Source: JAEUKA01 sp035340095
GTDB lineage: Bacteria > Myxococcota_A > Polyangia > Palsa-1104 > JAEUJZ01
NCBI GenBank assembly: GCA_035340095.1
Contig: DAORGN010000254.1
Coordinates: 1 to 5,943 of the forward strand
Length of the DNA: 5,943 bases
Direction of reading: 5' to 3'
Shown: one piece after another, positions 1 to 5,610 of the stretch
Layout of the letters: each line of letters opens with the position of its first letter
Numbering within the stretch: position 1 is the first letter of the stretch
Notes under the pieces: model-generated
The model's database searches: none
What the model was told of the DNA's origin: nothing
What the model saw: the letters and a program-made list of their open reading frames with translations, nothing else
Made by a program: the position numbers and the translations under genes

Positions 1-19
1 AAAACAATAAATCGCCTGG

Positions 20-619
20 CTACGACGCCGGTTCCGAGGCGGATGCCGCCAGCGCCGCGGATGCCACGTCGGCCAGTGGATAGCGAGCTTGTCCGTCGAG
101 CCCATGCGCCGCAGCATAGCGATGGTTTAGCACGGCCAGGATCTGGTCCACTCGTTCCGCATCGAGCACATCGCCCGCATCGGGCTCGCGCACCGCAAAA
201 TTCAGCGGGCAGACCGTCACAACGCCACTGGCCAGCCGGGCCCGCACCGCTTCGACTGGCACAACATCCGTCGGATACCGCAGCGGCAGACCTTGACTGC
301 GACAGACCAGGGGCCGCGCCCAATAGACCGCACACTGGCCCGATTCATCGAGCAGTGCACACCGCGGCGTTTCCGTCGGAATGGGCGATGACAAAAGCCG
401 TCGCAGCCGCGCTTTTATTTCCCCAGCCAGCGCCGCGATCGAACCGGCCAGCGCCGCCGCTTCGACGAGGGATAGCGTCAGTTCGACCCGGCAGCAGTCG
501 TCACAGCCGGCTCGACACGAAAAATCCGCGGCACAGCGCGTCATCACATCGGCAGCAAAGCCATCGACGCGCGCCACAAGCTGCGCATATTCCGGCGGAA
601 CCGGTGGAAAAAGCCCCAT
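20..619 (-). CDS. YkgJ-type cysteine-cluster protein (predicted Zn/Fe chelating)
   Basis: A 199-residue protein of the YkgJ/CxxCxxCC family, whose members are predicted to chelate zinc or iron through clustered cysteines; their biochemical role is mostly unknown. Visible hallmarks are the N-terminal cluster FSCRAGCDDCCR (Cys35, Cys39, Cys42, Cys43, with Cys29 just before), then C87-x8-C96 followed by VYWARPLVCR (Cys106) and a late Cys137-Pro. The 'C-x-VY..RP..CR' block after the first cluster is typical of the family. There is no signal peptide or membrane segment, so it is probably cytosolic. The start ATG lies 3 bp beyond the stop of the upstream FG-GAP lipoprotein gene, so the two are probably co-transcribed and translationally coupled; the only Shine-Dalgarno-like sequence is a weak AGG overlapping that stop. 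The C-terminal 30 residues are Ala/Ser-rich and look non-conserved. The family assignment is solid; the substrate is unknown. Confidence 0.88.
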   Translation of the reverse strand: MGLFPPVPPEYAQLVARVDGFAADVMTRCAADFSCRAGCDDCCRVELTLSLVEAAALAGSIAALAGEIKARLRRLLSSPIPTETPRCALLDESGQCAVYWARPLVCRSQGLPLRYPTDVVPVEAVRARLASGVVTVCPLNFAVREPDAGDVLDAERVDQILAVLNHRYAAAHGLDGQARYPLADVASAALAASASEPAS

Positions 620-622
620 GGC

Positions 623-2071
623 CTAGCGCGACGTATTGAGAAGAACGCTCACCGACGCGCTGTTCGACACCGGCAACAGCAAATCGGGCAGGCGGTCGCC
701 ATTTATGTCCGCAGCGACGACATCATTGTGCGTCCCCGGCACCGAAAGCTGCTGCGGCGCCGCAAACTGACCTTGGCCTTTGCCCAGCAGGATCGTCACC
801 GTTCCCGTCGAGCCCACGTTGACCGTCACCAGATCGAGCCAGCCATCCAGGTTCAGATCCACCGCGACCACCGGCTGCGGCGTCGTTCCCCCCGTCTGAA
901 TCACCGTCGGTGGTTGGAACGTACTATCGCCTTTGCCCAAAAACACCCGCAGCGCACCACCGTCGGGGTCCGTGACCACGATATCGGCTTTGCTGTCGCC
1001 ATTTACATCGGCAGCGATGACACCGTGCGGTCCGGCTCCTGCGCTCAGGTACGATGGCGAGCCAAAACGCCCGCCTTGGCTTGGCAAAATCGCGACCGTG
1101 CTGTCGTCATACATCGTGACGGCCAAATCGGCTTTGCCGTCGCCATTGAAGTCCGCGCTGCTGATTCCGAAGCTGCCCGAGCGCAGACCCTGCGAACCAC
1201 CGTTTGTGAATGTGCCGTCGCCTTTGCCAAACAGAAAGCCGATGCCGTTGGCCGCAAACGCAAAGTACGGCACCGCAATGTCATATTTCCCGTCGGCGTT
1301 GTAGTCGCCCCCCGCCAGCGAGGCCGCCGATGCAGTCGCCAGGCTGCGGACAGTGCCGACGGTGCCATCACCTTTGCCGGGATACAGAAGAAGCGATGCA
1401 CCGCTGTTGTCCCCGGCCACAATCACGTCGAGGAACTGGTCGCCGGTGACTTCGCTGGTCAACATCGCCGCTGGAGTACCTCCGACGGACACGCGCTTGT
1501 AGGTATCAAAGTTGCCGTCGCCTTTGCCGTTTAATAGCGACAGGCTGCCGCTGGAATGGCTGGCGACGATCAAGTCGAGCTTGCTATCGCCATTTAAGTC
1601 ACCAAGCACCAGCTTGGTCGGCTTGTTGTCGACGGCAAAACTGCGCGGCGAACCAAACGAAAGCTGCCCCGGATAATACGAAAACAGGTCGCTGCGCGCA
1701 GCCACTTTGCCGTCGGGACGGGTCAGCATGACTTCGACCAGGCCCACTTTGCCACCGCTTGGCGGCAGCGTCGCTGTGATCTCTTCCTCGCCAGTCAGAC
1801 TGACCAGCGACGAATCGACCCCGGCAAATGACACGCGCATCCCCGGATCAAATCGCCTGCCATGGATCGCGACTTTGATGCCACCCGACGACGGACCGCG
1901 GGCCGGACTCACCGAATCGAAGACCAGCGCATCACCGCCGCCCCCATCGAACCCAGCGTCTGTTTTGCCTGGATCGGGCGTGAAACCGCCCGAGCTGCAG
2001 GACCAAAGTCCGACGCCAAGCAGCGTGGAAACCAGTCGACCACCGAACCCAGGACGTTTGTGTGCGTGCAT
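623..2071 (-). CDS. Lipoprotein with IPT/TIG domain and seven FG-GAP/VCBS repeats
   Basis: A 482-residue predicted surface lipoprotein. I start it at the ATG at 2071 because that places a classic signal directly at the N-terminus: basic residues (HKR, R12), a hydrophobic stretch (LVSTLLGVGL) and a lipobox-like LWS-Cys25. An in-frame ATG at 2296 would add 75 Arg-rich residues and run into the divergent EEP gene. Cys25 is followed by Ser-Ser and a Gly/Asp-rich tether (residues 28-47). Residues about 49-133 form an IPT/TIG immunoglobulin-like domain (SVSPARGPSSGG start, FSYY end). Residues about 137-478 hold seven FG-GAP repeats with DxNxDxxxD calcium-loop motifs starting at 158, 207, 256, 307, 355, 405 and 455, which predicts a seven-bladed integrin-type propeller for adhesion or ligand binding. 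The second motif is degenerate. The protein ends almost exactly after blade seven. The ligand is unknown. It is the first gene of a probable two-gene unit with the YkgJ-like gene. Confidence 0.87.
   Translation of the reverse strand: MHAHKRPGFGGRLVSTLLGVGLWSCSSGGFTPDPGKTDAGFDGGGGDALVFDSVSPARGPSSGGIKVAIHGRRFDPGMRVSFAGVDSSLVSLTGEEEITATLPPSGGKVGLVEVMLTRPDGKVAARSDLFSYYPGQLSFGSPRSFAVDNKPTKLVLGDLNGDSKLDLIVASHSSGSLSLLNGKGDGNFDTYKRVSVGGTPAAMLTSEVTGDQFLDVIVAGDNSGASLLLYPGKGDGTVGTVRSLATASAASLAGGDYNADGKYDIAVPYFAFAANGIGFLFGKGDGTFTNGGSQGLRSGSFGISSADFNGDGKADLAVTMYDDSTVAILPSQGGRFGSPSYLSAGAGPHGVIAADVNGDSKADIVVTDPDGGALRVFLGKGDSTFQPPTVIQTGGTTPQPVVAVDLNLDGWLDLVTVNVGSTGTVTILLGKGQGQFAAPQQLSVPGTHNDVVAADINGDRLPDLLLPVSNSASVSVLLNTSR
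638..1663 (-). repeat. Seven tandem FG-GAP repeat units (about 48-51 codons each)
   Basis: Within the lipoprotein gene the calcium-loop motif recurs at residues 158, 207, 256, 307, 355, 405 and 455, giving spacings of 49, 49, 51, 48, 50 and 50. A second recurring element, G-K-G-(D/Q)-(G/S) followed in most units by x-F, precedes each next unit. The repeat is visible in the DNA as the recurrent string CGCCTTTGCC or close variants on the top strand, near 775, 930, 1217, 1368 and 1517. Repeat unit two has Glu and Thr where the others have Asp and Asn (EVTGDQFLD). The units are diverged rather than identical, so this is an old duplication and not a recent tandem expansion. Confidence 0.85.
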
Positions 2072-2077
2072 GTCGGA

Positions 2078-2106
2078 AACAAAAACCGAGCCACCCGCAC
2101 AGTCAA
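2078..2106 (-). promoter_or_regulatory. Weak candidate promoter for the FG-GAP lipoprotein gene
   Basis: Reading the minus strand, TTGACT (2106 to 2101) matches the sigma-70 -35 consensus at 5 of 6 positions. Seventeen bases further on is TTTGTT (2083 to 2078), a poor -10 with 3 of 6 matches, ending 6 nt before the ATG at 2071. If real it would give an almost leaderless transcript. No convincing Shine-Dalgarno sequence precedes this start, which fits but does not prove the idea. Confidence 0.25.
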
Positions 2107-2149
2107 CGAAAATTCGAGATCGATTCCGTGCAGGCGTCGGCTTGGCGCT

Positions 2150-2158
2150 TGGTATATA
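2150..2158 (+). promoter_or_regulatory. Candidate extended -10 promoter for the EEP hydrolase gene
   Basis: The string TGGTATATA has the TGn extension followed by TATATA (4 of 6 against TATAAT) and lies 9 nt before the chosen ATG at 2168. No -35-like hexamer sits 15-19 bp upstream, as is permissible for extended -10 promoters. An AGG at 2158-2160, 7 nt before the ATG, could instead act as a Shine-Dalgarno core; the two readings compete, because a start site set by this -10 would remove the AGG from the transcript. Confidence 0.3.
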
Positions 2159-2167
2159 GGCCAAAAG

Positions 2168-3394
2168 ATGGCCTTGGCGATGACTTCTTTGGCGCAACCA
2201 CTTGCGACCCCTCCGTCGGACACACCGTTTTTGATCCGAAACGAAATCCGCCACAATCTGGCGCCGCACTACCCGGCGTTGCGCGCACTGCGCCATCGTC
2301 GCGATTTGTTACAGAGTCCGCTTTACCAGCAAATCGAGCCTGCACTGTCTCCACTTTTGTCGGCGATTGAGTGCGGCGAACACCAGCAGCCGTCGCCTCC
2401 GCGCTGGTCGCACGGCACGCTGCGGGTCGTGGCGTGGAACATTCAGCGCGGACGGATGCTGCCTGACATTCTGACGGCGCTGCGCGATGACCCGGATCTG
2501 GCGCGTGCAGATGTGATTTTGCTGTCGGAAGTCGATCATGGGATGGGGCGTTCGCACAACCGCCACGTCGCCAGGGAGCTTGGCCAAGGGCTCGGGATGC
2601 ACTACGCATTCGGGGTGTCGTATTTGGTGCTGGGCGACGATGTGATGGAAAACGCCGAGGGCACCGAAAACACACTGGCGCTCGCGGGATCGGCGGTGCT
2701 GTCGCGCTGGCCAATCGGAGCGCTTTTGAACCTGGACTTGCCCGAGCTGCGCGACAAGTTTTCATCGAAGAGTGAAAAGCGACTGGGCAAAAAACGGGCG
2801 CTCGCCGCAGAGCTACACCTGCCGTCGGGGCCGCTGTGGGTTTCGACTTGTCATCTGGACTCGAATGCGTCGCCGATGCAGCGAAGTGTGCAGCTGCGGT
2901 CGCTGCTTTTGGAAGTGATGCGGCATGGGCAGCGTATCCTCGTCGGAGGCGACTTCAATACGACGACGTATGACGCATCGAGCAAGCTGGCGCTTGTGCG
3001 CGACCTTTTGCACAAGTTTGTGAAAAAAGGGTTCGATGCGACGGTTTCGGGCTACATGACGCCGGAAACCAGCTATGAGCAGCCGCTTTTTGCGCTTCTC
3101 GACGAGCTAGGCTTTGCCCACGCTGGCCTGAATCACCGCGGACAAGGCAGTTACTACTACGACGTCGAGAGTCCGTTTGCCGAAGCGAAGCTCATCGAAA
3201 AAGTCGGGACGTGGCCGACGCGCTGGCTACAAAAACGACTGCGCCCGTGGAAAGGCCGGGTGCCGGCGAAGCTCGACTGGTTTGTGGGAAAAAATCTTCA
3301 CGCGGAAGCCGCGGGCACCGTCGAAGTCATGGGTTCAGATGGCATTCCCCCGTCGGACCATCTGCCGATTTTCGTCGATGTCAGCGTGCCCTAA
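2168..3394 (+). CDS. Endonuclease/exonuclease/phosphatase (EEP) superfamily hydrolase
   Basis: A 408-residue metal-dependent phosphoesterase of the DNase I / exonuclease III / sphingomyelinase fold. The catalytic set is complete and in order: WNIQRG (Asn91), LLSEVD (Glu121), STCHLD (His229), VGGDFNT (Asp262, Asn264), KLDWF (Asp370) and PPSDHLP (Asp397, His398). LAGSAVLSRWPI (residues 172-183) is the usual core strand of the family. I start at the ATG at 2168: the frame stays open upstream to 1862, but those 102 codons give Arg-rich sequence antisense to the lipoprotein gene, whereas an AGG lies 7 nt before 2168. A second ATG at 2180 is possible. The roughly 85 residues before the fold contain two probable helices (about 28-70) and no signal peptide, so a cytosolic location is likely. 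The substrate (DNA, phosphoinositide-like lipid or nucleotide) cannot be read from the sequence. It is divergent from the lipoprotein gene and convergent with the FecR gene, so it is probably monocistronic. Confidence 0.9.
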   Translation: MALAMTSLAQPLATPPSDTPFLIRNEIRHNLAPHYPALRALRHRRDLLQSPLYQQIEPALSPLLSAIECGEHQQPSPPRWSHGTLRVVAWNIQRGRMLPDILTALRDDPDLARADVILLSEVDHGMGRSHNRHVARELGQGLGMHYAFGVSYLVLGDDVMENAEGTENTLALAGSAVLSRWPIGALLNLDLPELRDKFSSKSEKRLGKKRALAAELHLPSGPLWVSTCHLDSNASPMQRSVQLRSLLLEVMRHGQRILVGGDFNTTTYDASSKLALVRDLLHKFVKKGFDATVSGYMTPETSYEQPLFALLDELGFAHAGLNHRGQGSYYYDVESPFAEAKLIEKVGTWPTRWLQKRLRPWKGRVPAKLDWFVGKNLHAEAAGTVEVMGSDGIPPSDHLPIFVDVSVP

Positions 3395-3436
3395 TCACAG
3401 CAGTCGTCGCCGATGGAACGTGCGCGAGACATGCGG
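3395..3436. other. Convergent intergenic gap without clear terminator
   Basis: Only 42 bp separate the stop codons of the EEP and FecR-protein genes. The only inverted repeat I find is CGCCG (3408-3412) with CGGCG (3440-3444), which leaves a 27-nt loop, reaches into the FecR coding end and has no T-tract. Termination here is either factor-dependent or runs into the opposing gene. Confidence 0.5.
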
Positions 3437-5500
3437 TTACGGCGCCCACTCAAAGCCGAGGAAGGCGTAGTAGCGACCATAGACATCGACGCCCGCGCTG
3501 CCGATGCCGCCACGCGCCCCGAGCAGGATGCCAAACGGGTCCAAGTGCAGCCGCACGCCGCCGCCCACTGAAGCTGCCGCCGGTGTACCACCCGACAGAC
3601 CCAGCGACGCATCAAGCTGCGCCAAAAGCCCCAGCTTCCATAGCTGCACTTCGGCCATATAGCTCATCGCCCAGCGCAGCTGGTTTTGCGGCAGGTTGAG
3701 CGCGGCGGTCACACCTTGGGTGGTTTGCAGCCCAAAGCGGCCCAGGATCGCAGCCAAACCAATCGCCGGATCGAGCACCACGGGACGGCCTTTGGTCGCT
3801 TCGCGTGGGAACGATCCCGTCGGTAGCTGGAGCCGCAGAAGCGGTCCAAGCAGAAGTCGTCCACCCAGCGCTTGCAGCGGCACACCGCGCGCCCCAAGCG
3901 AGACATCGCCAAACGCCACGCCGCTCGATGCCAGTGTGGGATCAGTCGGTGGCACCAAGTTCGATTGGTACATAAGCGGCACATTGATGTCGAACGACAG
4001 TCGCTGCTGCAAAAGTGCCAGCTCGCCGCCGACATCGAGTCGCCCGACCGTGAACGATGCATCCGGTCGCGTCGAGCCCGCACCGAGCAGCGCATACACC
4101 TGGGTGCGCGGCTGGAGCGTCCGTCCCGGCAAACCCAGCACTGCAAGCGGCACCGGAACCGTCAGTCCGTCGAGCTTGCCGACCAGAACCGGCGGTGGAG
4201 GTGTCACAGGCGCCACCGACACCAGCAGCTCGGACTCTGCTTCGCCAAGCTGAAGATGAATCTTGTGCTGTCCGTCGGTCAGTGCCAGCTTTTGCTCGTT
4301 TGAACAGTCGAGCGGCTCACCCGAATCAAGCGTCGCGAGCAGCGGCTGACCCGCGCCCGAAAGTTGAATCGCGACCCGCTCGCTGCGCGTCAGGGTCAGC
4401 GGCCCCGGTGCCCCCTGAGCGACCAGCTTGCCGTCGGTGCGCACATTGATGATGTAAAACGATCGCGGTGCCGACGGCGGCCCGATGAACTTGTCCCCAT
4501 CCACGGCGCTGACTCGCACGTAGTACTTGCCAGGCGACAGATGGACGCGCAGCGGTGGAGCCGCAATTTCCCCGCCGGCTCGACGGTCGTTAAAGCCCGG
4601 ATCGCGCGCCACTTCGACGATGTAGCGAACCGCACCCGGCACTTGCGCAAAATCGACCACCACTTCACCGAGCGGCTGCGCTTCGAGCAGACCCGCCATC
4701 GCGAGCACCATGAACGGTCGATTGCCGTCCTCGCTCGCGTCTCGCGCCTGCCACGCCGGTGCCCCTGGCAGGTCATGCAGCGCCTGCGCGCCCGTCCCAC
4801 GCAGAATGACGGTGCCCTGCCCGGCTTTGATGTTGACCGTCGTGCCCTTCGATCGGACCGCGACCTGGCCTTCGTACACTTGCACCGCGGCGCGATTGTT
4901 GTCGGCGTCAATGCGCGCGTCGCCTTGCAGTTTCACGTCACCGCCCGGCGTCTTGACCGTGATCGGTCCCGTCGGTGCTTTGTCGTCCATATCGGCGCGC
5001 AGCGAACCTTGCTCTAGCTGCACTTCCGCCGCCTTGCCGCTCTTGGGCAGGTTTTTGATCACCACTTTCGAGTTCGGCGGGATCTGCAGCTTGACCTTGT
5101 CGCCGGCGGTCACTTCAGCGCCACCTTGGCCGCTCGTCTCGATGCGCATCCGCTTGTCGACGGGCTGACCGGGCAGTGCTTCCATCCAGCCGCCCTTGGT
5201 TTTGGTGCGCACCGCCGGACCGACGAACGACAGCCGCGGCGTTTCGTTCTGGGCTGGCTTTTTGGCAAGCGGTGGCGTCTTCAGCTTCGCGTTTGCCGCA
5301 AGCGGCGCATCACAGACGCCAGGGTTGTTTTTTTTCAGGTGCAAAACGGCGGCGTCACCGTCTCCGTAGACCCGCTTGGCGAGCTTTGCGCAGTCTTCAC
5401 CGGGAAGAACTGCCGTCTCCGCAGCGGGGGGAGCAGCGTGGGCAAGACCCACAAAAGAAAGGAGCAGGGAAGGAACGGCGACGAAGAGCAGCCTGCGCAT
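3437..5500 (-). CDS. Exported FecR-domain protein with LysM-like N-terminus and C-terminal barrel-like region
   Basis: A 687-residue envelope protein. Residues 1-22 are a Sec signal peptide ending AHA before Ala23. Residues about 32-77 resemble LysM (GEDCAKLAKRVYGDGD, then LKKNNPG, then a KLKTPP end), with Cys37 and Cys63 perhaps forming a disulfide. Residues about 97-232 are a FecR domain: repeated short strands, the EVQLEQGSLRAD block (159-170), and VKTPGG through VYEGQVAV (182-215). Residues about 275-350 look like fibronectin type III (VRYIVEVARDPGFN; GKYYVRVSAVDGD), followed by a second beta-rich domain to about 430 and a Pro-rich linker (432-438). Residues about 465-687 alternate hydrophobic and polar residues, include RLQLPTGS and end in aromatics (YAFLGFEW), which suggests an outer-membrane beta-barrel. 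Classical FecR is a sigma regulator beside a TonB receptor; neither partner is here, so I read this as a structural envelope protein binding glycan or peptidoglycan. It has its own promoter candidate just upstream. Confidence 0.8.
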   Translation of the reverse strand: MRRLLFVAVPSLLLSFVGLAHAAPPAAETAVLPGEDCAKLAKRVYGDGDAAVLHLKKNNPGVCDAPLAANAKLKTPPLAKKPAQNETPRLSFVGPAVRTKTKGGWMEALPGQPVDKRMRIETSGQGGAEVTAGDKVKLQIPPNSKVVIKNLPKSGKAAEVQLEQGSLRADMDDKAPTGPITVKTPGGDVKLQGDARIDADNNRAAVQVYEGQVAVRSKGTTVNIKAGQGTVILRGTGAQALHDLPGAPAWQARDASEDGNRPFMVLAMAGLLEAQPLGEVVVDFAQVPGAVRYIVEVARDPGFNDRRAGGEIAAPPLRVHLSPGKYYVRVSAVDGDKFIGPPSAPRSFYIINVRTDGKLVAQGAPGPLTLTRSERVAIQLSGAGQPLLATLDSGEPLDCSNEQKLALTDGQHKIHLQLGEAESELLVSVAPVTPPPPVLVGKLDGLTVPVPLAVLGLPGRTLQPRTQVYALLGAGSTRPDASFTVGRLDVGGELALLQQRLSFDINVPLMYQSNLVPPTDPTLASSGVAFGDVSLGARGVPLQALGGRLLLGPLLRLQLPTGSFPREATKGRPVVLDPAIGLAAILGRFGLQTTQGVTAALNLPQNQLRWAMSYMAEVQLWKLGLLAQLDASLGLSGGTPAAASVGGGVRLHLDPFGILLGARGGIGSAGVDVYGRYYAFLGFEWAP

Positions 5501-5507
5501 CGTCCCG

Positions 5508-5513
5508 ATTATA
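5508..5513 (-). promoter_or_regulatory. TATAAT -10 element directly before the FecR-protein gene
   Basis: On the minus strand a perfect TATAAT lies 7 nt upstream of the ATG at 5500, so the expected transcription start falls on or next to the A of the start codon, implying a leaderless mRNA. A good -35 is missing at the standard distance; TTGTGT lies 22 bp upstream, which is too far for an ordinary sigma-70 promoter. The start codon itself is well fixed by the signal peptide. The GGGA between the -10 and the ATG could be a weak Shine-Dalgarno if transcription starts further upstream. Confidence 0.45.
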
Positions 5514-5561
5514 TCGAGAAAAATGGCAGTTTAGGACACAAATATCTCAAGCAAAGACGGC

Positions 5562-5588
5562 CCGCGGCCAGCCCACCTGGCGCCGCGG
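5562..5588 (-). terminator. GC-rich hairpin downstream of the cytochrome gene, candidate terminator
   Basis: CCGCGGCCAG (5562-5571) pairs with CTGG...CCGCGG (5577-5588) through a 10-bp stem with a 2-nt bulge and a 5-nt loop (CCCAC). It begins 22 bp past the stop codon of the minus-strand cytochrome gene. The following minus-strand sequence (GTCTTTGCTTGAG) is only moderately T-rich, so an intrinsic terminator is plausible but not classical. The rest of the 5501-5610 gap holds the FecR-gene promoter candidate and nothing else I can identify. Confidence 0.4.
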
Positions 5589-5610
5589 CGTGGCGTCCGC
5601 ATCGAGTCGG

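Noticed and set aside
1..19. AT-rich stretch at the left edge
   Set aside because: Nineteen bases after the YkgJ-like stop codon are too few to call a terminator or promoter.
43..639. Plus-strand open frame of 198 codons
   Set aside because: It is antisense to the YkgJ-like gene, whose cysteine motifs make the minus strand the coding one; the plus product is Pro/Arg/His-rich.
728..1534. Plus-strand open frame of 268 codons
   Set aside because: It is fully antisense to the FG-GAP lipoprotein gene. Its Arg/His-rich composition and periodic FAVAI/VAFAK strings are just the complement of the repeated GKGDG and GDGKAD codons.
1862..2167. 102-codon upstream extension of the EEP hydrolase frame
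   Set aside because: It overlaps the lipoprotein's signal peptide and IPT domain on the other strand, reads as Arg-rich nonsense and has no family features; the ATG at 2168 with a nearby AGG is the better start.
2072..2296. 75-codon upstream extension of the FG-GAP lipoprotein frame
   Set aside because: It would bury the signal peptide and lipobox inside the protein and overlap the 5' end of the EEP gene.
3408..3444. Possible bidirectional terminator between the convergent genes
   Set aside because: The stem is only 5 bp with a 27-nt loop and no T-tract on either strand.
4364..5017. Plus-strand open frame of 217 codons, and the frame at 5126-5728
   Set aside because: Both are antisense to the FecR-protein gene, rich in Arg and His with no recognisable domain, as expected for GC-rich shadow frames.
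3437..5500. Reading the FecR protein as a sigma-factor regulator in an iron-uptake system
   Set aside because: There is no ECF sigma or TonB-receptor gene in the window, and the protein has a cleavable signal peptide and extra exported domains rather than a single inner-membrane anchor.
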